This document shows, piece by piece, positions 33,266 through 41,188 of a stretch of DNA of 64,000 nt; the stretch's first letter is position 1, and each line of letters begins with the position of its first letter. The stretch covers positions 62,001 through 126,000 of the forward strand of contig NZ_AXAL01000017.1 in assembly GCF_000472785.1 (NCBI RefSeq), in the 5' to 3' direction. Origin of the DNA: Mesorhizobium loti CJ3sym. Lineage in GTDB: Bacteria; Pseudomonadota; Alphaproteobacteria; Rhizobiales; Rhizobiaceae. Under the pieces are notes generated by a model. It saw only the letters and a program-made list of their open reading frames with translations, searched no databases and had not been told where the DNA came from. The position numbers and the translations under genes were made by a program.

Positions 33266-36142
33266 CTACTCCGCCGCCTGCAACGTCGCGATGCGGCGGC
33301 TCTGCTCGGCCTGCTCGTTATAGTCGCGCTGCCAGTCCGACGGGCCGTTCGAGGCGCCGACCTGCACGGCCGTGACCTTGTATTCCGGACAGTTGGTCGC
33401 CCAGTCGGAGAAGTCGGTGGTGATGACGTTGGCCTGCGTGTCGGGATGGTGGAAGGTCGTGTAGACCACGCCCGGCGACACCCGGTCGGTGATCAGCGCC
33501 CGCAGCGTCGTCTCACCCGAACGGCTGGTCAATCGCACCCAGTCGCCATCGCGCAGGCCGCGGTTCTCAGCATCGTGCGGATGGATCTCCAGCCGGTCCT
33601 CCGAGTGCCACATGACGTTGTCCGTGCGCCGCGTCTGCGCGCCGACATTGTACTGGCTGAGAATACGGCCGGTGGTCAAAAGCAGCGGGAAGCGCGGTCC
33701 GGTCTTTTCGTCCGTCGCCACATATTCGGTGCGGATGAACTTGCCCTTGCCGCGCACGAAACCGTCGACGTGGACGATCGGTGTGCCTTCAGGCGCCTTA
33801 TCGTTGCAGGGCCACTGCACGGAGCCCATCTTCTCCAGGTAATCGTAGGAGACCTTGGCGAAGCTCGGCGTCGTCATGGCGATCTCGTCCATAATTTCGG
33901 ACGGATGCCGGTAGTTCCAGTTGAGCCCCATTGTCTGGGCGAGCTTCTGCGTCACTTCCCAGTCGGCCAGGCCATTCTTCGGCGCCATCACCTTGCGCAC
34001 GCGGTTGATGCGACGCTCGGCATTGGTGAAGGTGCCGTCCTTCTCGAGGAAGGTCGAGCCGGGCAGGAAGACATGCGCGTAATTCGCCGTCTCGTTAAGG
34101 AAGAGGTCGTGCACGACGACGCATTCCATCGCGGCAAGGCCGGCGGCGACGTGCTTGGTGTCGGGGTCCGACTGCAAGATGTCCTCGCCCTGCACATAGA
34201 GGCCCTTGAAAGAACCGTCGACGGCGGCATCCAGCATGTTGGGGATACGCAGGCCCGGCTCGTCGTCGATCTTGACGCCCCACAGGGTCTCATAGATGTC
34301 GCGCACCGCGTCGCCGGAAACGTGGCGATAGCCCGGCAATTCATGCGGGAACGAGCCCATGTCGCAGGAGCCCTGCACATTGTTCTGGCCGCGCAGCGGA
34401 TTCACGCCGACGCCCGGCCGGCCGATATTGCCGGTGGCCATGGCGAGGTTGGCGATGGCGATGACGGTGGTCGAGCCCTGGCTGTGCTCGGTGACGCCGA
34501 GGCCGTAATAGATCGAGCCATTGCCGCCACGGGCGTAGAGCCGCGCTGCGCCGCGGATCAGTTCCGGGTCGACATTGGCAGGCTTGCCGACGACTTCGGG
34601 GCTGTTTTCCGGCAGCGCCACGAACGAGGCCCAGTCCTGGAATTCATCCCAGTCGCAGCGTTCGCGGATAAACTTCTCGTCGAACAGGCCTTCAGTGACG
34701 ATGACATGGGCGAGCGAGGTGACGACGGCGACATTGGTGCCGGGCTTCAGCGGCAGGTGATACTCCGCCTCGATATGCGCCGACTTGACCATCTCGGTGC
34801 GGCGCGGATCGAGCACGATCAGCTTGGCGCCCTTGCGCAGCCGCTTCTTCAGCCGCGAGGCGAACACCGGGTGGGCCGCCGCCGGATTGGCGCCGATCAC
34901 CATCACCACATCGGTGTGTTCGACAGAATCGAAATCCTGCGTGCCGGCCGAGGTACCAAACGTCTGGCCAAGGCCATAGCCGGTCGGCGAGTGGCAGACG
35001 CGGGCACAGGTGTCGACATTGTTGTTGCGGAAGCCCTGGCGGATCAGCTTCTGTACCAGATAGGTTTCCTCATTCGTGCAGCGCGACGAAGTGATGCCGC
35101 CGATCGATGTGCGGCCATACTGGTACTGGATGCGGCGGAATTCGTTTGCCGTGTAAGTCAGCGCTTCTTCCCACGACACTTCGCGCCAGGGGTCGGTGAT
35201 CTTCTCGCGGATCATCGGGTTGAGGATGCGATCCTTGTGGGTCGAATAGCCATAGGCGAAGCGGCCCTTGACGCAGCTATGGCCACGATTGGCCTTGCCG
35301 TCCTTGTAGGGCACCATGCGCACCAGCTCGTCGCCGCGCATCTCGGCCTTGAACTGGCAGCCGACGCCGCAATAGGCGCAGGTGGTGACCATCGAATGCT
35401 CGGGCTGGCCGATCTGGATGACCGATTTTTCCGACAGCGTTGCCGTCGGGCAGGCCTGCACGCAGGCGCCGCAGGAGACGCATTCCGAGTCGATGAACAG
35501 CTGGTGCATGCCGGGCGAAACCCGGCTGCCGAAACCACGGCCCTCGATGGTCAGCGCGAAGGTGCCTTGCACTTCCTCGCAGGCGCGCACGCAGCGTGAG
35601 CAGACGATGCATTTCGACGGGTCATAGGTGAAGTACGGGTTGGACTCGTCCTTCGCCATCCATTTGAAGTTTTCCGCGCCGTCGTTCTTCTTGAAGACGT
35701 GGTTGTCGCCTTCATAGCCGTAACGCACGTCGCGCAGGCCGACGACACCGGCCTGCGTCTGCAATTCGCAGTCGCCATTAGCGGCACAAGTCAGGCAGTC
35801 GAGCGGGTGGTCGGAAATGTAGAGCTCCATCACGCCGCGGCGGATGTCCTTGAGCTTGCCGGTCTGCGTGTGCACCACCATGCCCGGCGCCACCGGCGTC
35901 GTGCAGGAGGAGGGCGTGCCGTTGCGGCCGTCGATCTCGACCAGGCAGAGCCGGCAGGAGCCGAAGGCGTCGACCATGTCGGTGGCGCAGAGTTTCGGGA
36001 TGGCGATGCCCGCTTCCATCGAAGCGCGCATGATCGAGGTGCCTTCCGACACCGTCACGGTGAAGCCGTCGACCGTCAGCGTCACCTGCTTCTGCGAGGT
36101 CGAGGCCGGCGTGCCGAAGTCGATTTCCTGAATGAGACCCAT
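33266..36142 (-). CDS. fdsA: NAD-dependent formate dehydrogenase, molybdenum alpha subunit
   Basis: The 958-residue catalytic subunit oxidises formate to CO2 at a molybdenum bis-MGD centre in the cytoplasm. In order: N-terminal [2Fe-2S] domain (SCRLCLVEIDG), His/Cys cluster (HPLDCLTCAANGDCE), two [4Fe-4S] ferredoxin motifs (CIVCSRCVRACEE, CVSCGACVQACPT), a further Cys set near TTCAYCGVGCQF, and the Mo-ligand Cys in CARVCHSPTGYGLGQ. Length matches Rhodobacter FdsA. The ATG at 36142 follows AGGA. It lies downstream of fdsB and just before fdhD. Confidence 0.97.
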   Translation of the reverse strand: MGLIQEIDFGTPASTSQKQVTLTVDGFTVTVSEGTSIMRASMEAGIAIPKLCATDMVDAFGSCRLCLVEIDGRNGTPSSCTTPVAPGMVVHTQTGKLKDIRRGVMELYISDHPLDCLTCAANGDCELQTQAGVVGLRDVRYGYEGDNHVFKKNDGAENFKWMAKDESNPYFTYDPSKCIVCSRCVRACEEVQGTFALTIEGRGFGSRVSPGMHQLFIDSECVSCGACVQACPTATLSEKSVIQIGQPEHSMVTTCAYCGVGCQFKAEMRGDELVRMVPYKDGKANRGHSCVKGRFAYGYSTHKDRILNPMIREKITDPWREVSWEEALTYTANEFRRIQYQYGRTSIGGITSSRCTNEETYLVQKLIRQGFRNNNVDTCARVCHSPTGYGLGQTFGTSAGTQDFDSVEHTDVVMVIGANPAAAHPVFASRLKKRLRKGAKLIVLDPRRTEMVKSAHIEAEYHLPLKPGTNVAVVTSLAHVIVTEGLFDEKFIRERCDWDEFQDWASFVALPENSPEVVGKPANVDPELIRGAARLYARGGNGSIYYGLGVTEHSQGSTTVIAIANLAMATGNIGRPGVGVNPLRGQNNVQGSCDMGSFPHELPGYRHVSGDAVRDIYETLWGVKIDDEPGLRIPNMLDAAVDGSFKGLYVQGEDILQSDPDTKHVAAGLAAMECVVVHDLFLNETANYAHVFLPGSTFLEKDGTFTNAERRINRVRKVMAPKNGLADWEVTQKLAQTMGLNWNYRHPSEIMDEIAMTTPSFAKVSYDYLEKMGSVQWPCNDKAPEGTPIVHVDGFVRGKGKFIRTEYVATDEKTGPRFPLLLTTGRILSQYNVGAQTRRTDNVMWHSEDRLEIHPHDAENRGLRDGDWVRLTSRSGETTLRALITDRVSPGVVYTTFHHPDTQANVITTDFSDWATNCPEYKVTAVQVGASNGPSDWQRDYNEQAEQSRRIATLQAAE

Positions 36143-36152
36143 GGCGAGGTTC

Positions 36153-37709
36153 CTATTCTGCTGCTTCGGCGACGGGCGCCGGCTTGAAATCATCGCGGAA
36201 ATGGTTGAGCGCGCTCATCACCGGGTAGGGCGTGAAGCCACCCAGCGCACAGAGCGAACCGAATTTCATCGTGTTGCAGAGGTCCGTGACCAGCGCGATG
36301 TTTTTTTCCGGCTCGATGCCGCCGGCTATTCTGTCGATGGTCTCGACGCCGCGCGTCGAGCCGATGCGGCAGGGCGTGCACTTGCCGCAGCTCTCGATGG
36401 CGCAGAATTCCATGGCAAAGCGCGCTTGCTTCAGCATGTCGGCGGTGTCGTCGAACACGGTGATGCCGGCATGGCCGATCAGCCCGTCCTTGGCGGCGAA
36501 CGCTTCATAGTCGAACGGCGTGCTGAACAGGCTACGCGGGAAATAGGCGCCGAGCGGCCCGCCGACCTGTACGGCCTTCACCGGCCGGCCGGTTGCGGTG
36601 CCACCGCCGATATCGTCGACGATTTCGCCCAGCGTCATGCCGAAGGCCGCTTCGAACAGGCCGCCGAACTTGACGTTGCCGGCGATCTGGATCGGGATCG
36701 TACCGCGTGAGCGGCCCATGCCGAAATCCTTGTAGAAGGCGGCACCCTTGTCCATGATGATGGGCACGGAGGCTAGGCTGATGACGTTGTTGATCACCGT
36801 CGGCTTGCCGAACAGGCCCTGGATGGCCGGCAGCGGCGGCTTGGCGCGCACCACGCCGCGCTTGCCTTCGAGGCTGTTCAACAGCGACGTTTCCTCGCCG
36901 CAGACATAGGCGCCGGCGCCGACGCGGATTTCCATGTCGAAGGCATTGGGCGAACCCAGCACATTGACGCCGAGCACGCCGGCCTTGCGGGCGACCTCGA
37001 TAGCCTTGTTCATCATGGCCACCGCATGCGGATATTCCGAGCGGATATAGACGAAACCCTTGGTCGCGCCGGTGGCGACACCTGCGATCGCCATGCCTTC
37101 GATCAGCACGAAGGGATCGCCCTCCATGATCATGCGGTCGGCGAAAGTAGCGCTGTCGCCTTCATCGGCGTTGCAGACGATGTATTTGCGGTCGGATGTC
37201 GTATCCAGCACCGTCTTCCATTTGATGCCGGTCGGGAAGCCGGCGCCGCCACGGCCGCGCAGGCCGGACTCGGTCACCTGCTTGACAATATCCGCCGGCG
37301 CCATCGCCACCGCGTTCTGCAGGCCCTTCAGCCCGCCGAGCGACTTGTAGGCGTCGAGCGACAGCGGGTCGTTGATGCCGCAGCGGGCAAAGGTCAACCG
37401 CGTCTGCTTGGCCAGGAAGGGGATTTTGTCGGGTGCACCGAGCCAGCGCTTGTGATGGCCGCCGGTGAGGAAGCCGCTGTCGAACAGGCTCTTCACGTCG
37501 GATGGCTTGACCGGCCCATAGGCGACGCGGCCCTTGGCGGTTGCCACTTCGACCATCGGCTCGAGGAAATAGGCACCGCGCGAGCCGTTGCGAACGATCT
37601 TGGCCTCAATACCGCGCTCGGCGAGTTCGCTTGCAATCGCCTTTGCGACCTTTTCCGCACCCAGCGCCAGCGCACCGGAATCGCCGGGAATGTAGATGCG
37701 CGGGATCAT
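36153..37709 (-). CDS. fdsB: Formate dehydrogenase beta subunit (diaphorase)
   Basis: A 518-residue NuoF-like subunit that carries FMN and passes electrons from FdsA to NAD. The N-terminal ~120 residues resemble a thioredoxin-like domain, then come the NADH/FMN loop (GLRGRGGAGFPTGIKWK), and the [4Fe-4S] motif near the C-terminus (ESCGKCTPCRIGSTRG). Its ATG overlaps the fdsG stop by four bases, so the two are coupled. It ends 10 bases before fdsA. Confidence 0.96.
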   Translation of the reverse strand: MIPRIYIPGDSGALALGAEKVAKAIASELAERGIEAKIVRNGSRGAYFLEPMVEVATAKGRVAYGPVKPSDVKSLFDSGFLTGGHHKRWLGAPDKIPFLAKQTRLTFARCGINDPLSLDAYKSLGGLKGLQNAVAMAPADIVKQVTESGLRGRGGAGFPTGIKWKTVLDTTSDRKYIVCNADEGDSATFADRMIMEGDPFVLIEGMAIAGVATGATKGFVYIRSEYPHAVAMMNKAIEVARKAGVLGVNVLGSPNAFDMEIRVGAGAYVCGEETSLLNSLEGKRGVVRAKPPLPAIQGLFGKPTVINNVISLASVPIIMDKGAAFYKDFGMGRSRGTIPIQIAGNVKFGGLFEAAFGMTLGEIVDDIGGGTATGRPVKAVQVGGPLGAYFPRSLFSTPFDYEAFAAKDGLIGHAGITVFDDTADMLKQARFAMEFCAIESCGKCTPCRIGSTRGVETIDRIAGGIEPEKNIALVTDLCNTMKFGSLCALGGFTPYPVMSALNHFRDDFKPAPVAEAAE

Positions 37710-38185
37710 GAGCGGGCCTCCGCCACGATCTCTTCGATCTTCTCGTCATCGAGGCGGCCGATCACCTCGCCGTCCAGCATCGCCGATGGGGCGCAGGCGC
37801 ACAGGCCCAGGCAATAGACCGGCTCCAGCGTCACCAATCCGTCGCGGGTCGTTTCATGGAAGCCGATGCCCAGCAGCTGCTTGAGCTTGGCGGCAACCGC
37901 ATCCGAACCCATCGACTGGCAGGCCTCGGCCTGGCAGACCTTGAGCACATGCTTGCCGGCCGGGTGGCTGCGATAGTCGTGGTAGAAGGTGACGACGCCG
38001 TGGACTTCGGCATTCGAGATGTTCAGCGCTTCGGCGATGGCTGGCAGCGATGCCTGCGGCACATGCCCGAACTCGACCTGAATCTCATGCAGGATGGGCA
38101 GCAACGGGCCTTCGAGGCCTTTCAGCTCGCGGATGATCGCGGCCGTGCGCGATGCGATCTCGGTACTTGCAGGCTGCATCGTCAT
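37706..38185 (-). CDS. fdsG: Formate dehydrogenase gamma subunit
   Basis: A 159-residue NuoE-like [2Fe-2S] thioredoxin-fold subunit with the four cluster Cys in CQAEACQSMG and CLGLCACAPSA. It transfers electrons within the soluble formate dehydrogenase. It is the first structural gene of the fds operon; a palindromic LysR-type site lies about 90 bases upstream (38272-38298). Confidence 0.96.
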   Translation of the reverse strand: MTMQPASTEIASRTAAIIRELKGLEGPLLPILHEIQVEFGHVPQASLPAIAEALNISNAEVHGVVTFYHDYRSHPAGKHVLKVCQAEACQSMGSDAVAAKLKQLLGIGFHETTRDGLVTLEPVYCLGLCACAPSAMLDGEVIGRLDDEKIEEIVAEARS

Positions 38186-38271
38186 GCAGCGCCCTCCCTG
38201 GTCGGTAGCGTTCTAGCGCTAAGTCGTTACAAAAACAGAGGAAACCCACGAAATCAATAAAGCTGATCCGT

Positions 38272-38298
38272 CGCTTGATAGAAATTTTCTATCGAGCG
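38272..38298. promoter_or_regulatory. LysR/OxyR-like operator before fdsG
   Basis: A 27-base palindrome with one mismatched pair: CGCT-t-GATAGAAA, a single central T, then TTTCTATC-g-AGCG. The core is ATAG-N7-CTAT (38278-38292), the pattern known for OxyR-type LysR sites. It lies between the LysR gene and fdsG, about 90 bases before the fdsG start, and most likely binds the LysR protein encoded next to it. Confidence 0.72.
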
Positions 38299-38320
38299 CG
38301 TCCAGCCACCAGTCTCTAGC

Positions 38321-39220
38321 CTAGCGATGGCTACGGAAATCGTCTGCCAGCGCCATTGCCTCGTCCAGCAGCGCCTGCACCAGTGGCGTGTGCGGTTCTC
38401 GCGGCGTGGCCACCAGGCCGACCGTGTGGCTGGCATCGGGCTCGACGATCGGAATGGCCCGGATCGGCTCGGAAAAGCCGAATGTTTCCGCGAGGTTGAG
38501 CGGCATGATCGACGACCATTTGCCAGTGCGGATGTGCGAGAACAGCACGATCATCGAGTTGGATTCGAGTGTCGGCCGCACCTGCACGCCGGCCTCGGCC
38601 AGATGCTGGTCGATGATGCGACGGTTCTGCATGTCGGGCGTCAGCAGGCAGAGCGGCAACTGGCTGATCTCGGCCCATGTCACTTTGTCGCGGTCGGAAT
38701 AGGGGTTTCCGACAGCCGTGATCAATTGATAGCGCTCGTCATAGAGCGGCACGCTGGTCACCCGCCCAAGCGGCTCGTTGTCGAGATAGGTGATGCCGGC
38801 GTCGATGTCGAAATTGCCGAGCAGCGACAAGACCTCGATCGAGGTGCGCGACAGCACCGAGAAGGTTACGCCCGGGTGCTTTTCGCGAAACGGCGTCGTC
38901 AGCCGCGCCACCATGGCGAGTGCGGTCGGGATGGCGGCAATACGGATACGGCCGGAAAGGCCGTGGCGCGCCGCCCGCATTTCCTCGCGCATGGTCCTGG
39001 TATCGCCGACGATGCGGCGCGCCCAGACCAGCACCTGCTTGCCCTCCGGCGTCAGCCCCTGGAACCGCGAGCCGCGATTGACCAGCATGACACCGAGCTG
39101 CCCCTCCAGCTGCTTGATGCCGGCGGACAATGTCGGCTGGGTGACGCCGCATGCTTCCGCTGCCCGGCCGAAATGCTCTTCCTTGGCCAGCGCGATGAAG
39201 AATTCGAGTTTGTCGATCAT
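38321..39220 (-). CDS. LysR-family regulator of the fds operon (FdsR-like)
   Basis: A 299-residue LysR regulator with the N-terminal helix-turn-helix (FFIALAKEEHFGRAAEACGV, TQPTLSAGIKQLEGQLG) and a standard effector-binding domain. LysR genes (FdsR in Cupriavidus) often precede fds operons and control them. It is upstream of, and in the same direction as, fdsG, with a palindromic site between. The ATG at 39220 lies in one of two direct repeats (39218-39248); the upstream copy has another ATG that opens a 6-codon frame. Confidence 0.9.
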   Translation of the reverse strand: MIDKLEFFIALAKEEHFGRAAEACGVTQPTLSAGIKQLEGQLGVMLVNRGSRFQGLTPEGKQVLVWARRIVGDTRTMREEMRAARHGLSGRIRIAAIPTALAMVARLTTPFREKHPGVTFSVLSRTSIEVLSLLGNFDIDAGITYLDNEPLGRVTSVPLYDERYQLITAVGNPYSDRDKVTWAEISQLPLCLLTPDMQNRRIIDQHLAEAGVQVRPTLESNSMIVLFSHIRTGKWSSIMPLNLAETFGFSEPIRAIPIVEPDASHTVGLVATPREPHTPLVQALLDEAMALADDFRSHR

Positions 39221-39248
39221 GCCAGTCTATCTACCATGCCAGTCTATC
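39218..39248. repeat. 14-base direct repeat over the LysR start
   Basis: CATGCCAGTCTATC occurs at 39218-39231 and again at 39235-39248, a 17-base period. Read on the minus strand each copy is GATAGACTGGCATG and ends in an ATG; the second one is the LysR start. The first ATG begins a 6-codon frame whose TGA overlaps the LysR ATG. Confidence 0.7.
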
Positions 39249-39382
39249 AATCCATGATTGGCACGCTGCCATAGCGGCAGGCGCCTGTCAGCTTCAAAGC
39301 GATCGCTTGGTTCTGTCAGGAAACTGCATTATCTCAGGCCAGCCGCCGTCTTGGGTTAGCCAACGTCTGAGGAAATACCGTC

Positions 39383-40558
39383 ATGTCCGTCACCAAGGAA
39401 ATCGTCACCGAACGCCTGAAGACGGTCAATGGACCTGACTTCACCAGCAACATCGTTGACCTCGGTATGGTTTCCGAGATTTTCATAGCCGATTCAAAAG
39501 TGTTCTTCTCGATCACCGTTCCCGCCGCGCGCGCCCAGGAAATGGAGCCGTTGCGCGCCGCCGCCGAGCGGGTCGTAAAGGCGATCCCGGGTGTCGCCGG
39601 CGCTGTCGTTGCGCTGACGGCGGAGAAGAAGGGTGGCGGCATGGAAGCGCCGGTTCCATCGCGGCCTGCGCCCAGGCCAGCACCGCCGGCTCCGTCCGCA
39701 GCCCCGCGCGCTGCTCCGCACGCGCCAGCCTCGCAGAGTTCAGGCAAGCGCGGCGTGCCCGGTATCGAGGCAATCATCGCAGTCGCCTCGGGCAAGGGCG
39801 GCGTTGGCAAGTCGACCACCGCCGTCAACATCGCGCTTGGCCTCGCCGCCAACGGCCTCAGGGTCGGCGTGCTTGATGCGGACATCTACGGCCCGTCCAT
39901 GCCCAAGCTGCTCAACATTCATGGCCGGCCGCAGACGGTTGACGGCAAGATCTTGAAACCGATGGAGAATTACGGCCTCAAGGTGATGTCGATGGGCTTC
40001 CTCGTCGATGAGGAGACGCCGATGATCTGGCGCGGCCCGATGGTGATGTCGGCGCTGACGCAGATGCTGCGCGAGGTCGAATGGGGCCGGCTCGACGTGC
40101 TCGTCGTCGACATGCCGCCCGGCACCGGCGACGCGCAGCTAACCATGGCACAGCAGGTGCCACTGGCCGGCGCCGTCATCGTCTCCACACCGCAGGACCT
40201 GGCGCTGATCGATGCCCGCAAGGGATTGAACATGTTCAAGAAGGTCGACGTGCCGCTGCTCGGCATTGTCGAGAACATGAGCTATTTCATCGCCCCGGAC
40301 ACCGGCAAACGCTACGACATTTTCGGCCATGGCGGCGCGCGCCGCGAAGCCGAGCGCCTCGGCGTCACTTTCCTCGGCGAAGTGCCGCTTGAAATGGGCA
40401 TCCGAGAAAGCTCGGATGCCGGTGCACCCGTGGTGGCGTCGAAGCCCGATAGCGCTGAAGCCAAAATCTATCGCGACATTGCCTCGAAGGTCTGGGACCG
40501 GGTCAATGAGGAGCGCGGCGCGGCCGAAGCGGCGGTGCCGAGCATCGTCTTCGAGTAA
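39383..40558 (+). CDS. mrp: Mrp/ApbC-family P-loop ATPase
   Basis: A 391-residue protein: N-terminal MIP18/DUF59 domain (about residues 1-85), an Ala/Pro-rich linker (about 90-120), then the Mrp ATPase with the deviant Walker A AVASGKGGVGKST and LDADIYGPSMPKLL. The family carries or scaffolds iron-sulfur clusters in the cytoplasm. The CxxC that normally binds the bridging cluster (after VENMSYF) is absent; APDT is found instead. It stands alone between the divergent LysR and the CoxG-type gene. Confidence 0.93.
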   Translation: MSVTKEIVTERLKTVNGPDFTSNIVDLGMVSEIFIADSKVFFSITVPAARAQEMEPLRAAAERVVKAIPGVAGAVVALTAEKKGGGMEAPVPSRPAPRPAPPAPSAAPRAAPHAPASQSSGKRGVPGIEAIIAVASGKGGVGKSTTAVNIALGLAANGLRVGVLDADIYGPSMPKLLNIHGRPQTVDGKILKPMENYGLKVMSMGFLVDEETPMIWRGPMVMSALTQMLREVEWGRLDVLVVDMPPGTGDAQLTMAQQVPLAGAVIVSTPQDLALIDARKGLNMFKKVDVPLLGIVENMSYFIAPDTGKRYDIFGHGGARREAERLGVTFLGEVPLEMGIRESSDAGAPVVASKPDSAEAKIYRDIASKVWDRVNEERGAAEAAVPSIVFE

Positions 40559-40591
40559 GGGCCGATACCCTACCTCCGTAAGAAGAGGGGC

Positions 40592-41041
40592 TTAACCGCC
40601 CACCTTCTCGCCGAATGAGGAAAAGAACTGGCCGGCCAGTTTCTTTGAGGTGGATTCTATCAGCCGGCTGCCGAGCTGGGCGATCTTGCCGCCGACATCG
40701 GCCTTGGCCGCATACTTCAACACTGTCGCATCCGGACCGTCTTCGGTCAGCGTCACATCCGCGCCGCCCTTGGCGAAACCGGCAATGCCGCCCTTGCCTT
40801 CGCCCTGGATGGTGTAGGAATGCGGCGGCTTGAGGTTTTTCAGCGTCACTTCGCCGTTGAAGGTCGCCTTGATCGGCCCGATCTTCAACACCACCGTCGC
40901 GGCCATCTCGGTCGGCGACTTCATCTCGAGGCTCTGGCAGCCGGGAATGGTCGCCTTCAAAACCTCGGGGTCGTTCAGCGCTTCCCACACTTTTTGCAGG
41001 GGTGCGGCAATGCGCTCCTCGCCTTCGATCACTAAAGCCAT
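40592..41041 (-). CDS. CoxG-family (CO dehydrogenase subunit G-like) SRPBCC protein
   Basis: A 149-residue protein of the CoxG branch of the SRPBCC fold (IAAPLQKVWEALNDPEVLKATIPGC, FAKGGADVTLTEDG). Some CoxG proteins anchor or help assemble molybdenum hydroxylases, but no cox structural genes are nearby, so its partner is unknown. GGGAGG lies 5 bases before the ATG at 41041. It is convergent with mrp. Confidence 0.88.
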   Translation of the reverse strand: MALVIEGEERIAAPLQKVWEALNDPEVLKATIPGCQSLEMKSPTEMAATVVLKIGPIKATFNGEVTLKNLKPPHSYTIQGEGKGGIAGFAKGGADVTLTEDGPDATVLKYAAKADVGGKIAQLGSRLIESTSKKLAGQFFSSFGEKVGG

Positions 41042-41188
41042 GAAAACCTCCCGCACAAGACTTCACGAAGGCCTAACGCACGGCCGGGTGCGTGTCTATC
41101 GCACCAAAGTCCCGATTCAGATCACGCGTCCCCTTGCTTGCATTGACGCGTTGTCATATCGATTTGTCATACAAATACGGAGACCGTG

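Noticed and set aside
33140..35599. An open frame of about 820 codons on the plus strand opposite fdsA
   Set aside because: It is antisense to the well-recognised fdsA and fdhD. It lacks any domain motif and has the typical shadow composition.
38321..39220. OxyR identity for the LysR gene because of the ATAG-N7-CTAT site
   Set aside because: The protein lacks the spacing of redox Cys residues expected for OxyR, and its place beside the fds genes suggests an FdsR-like role.
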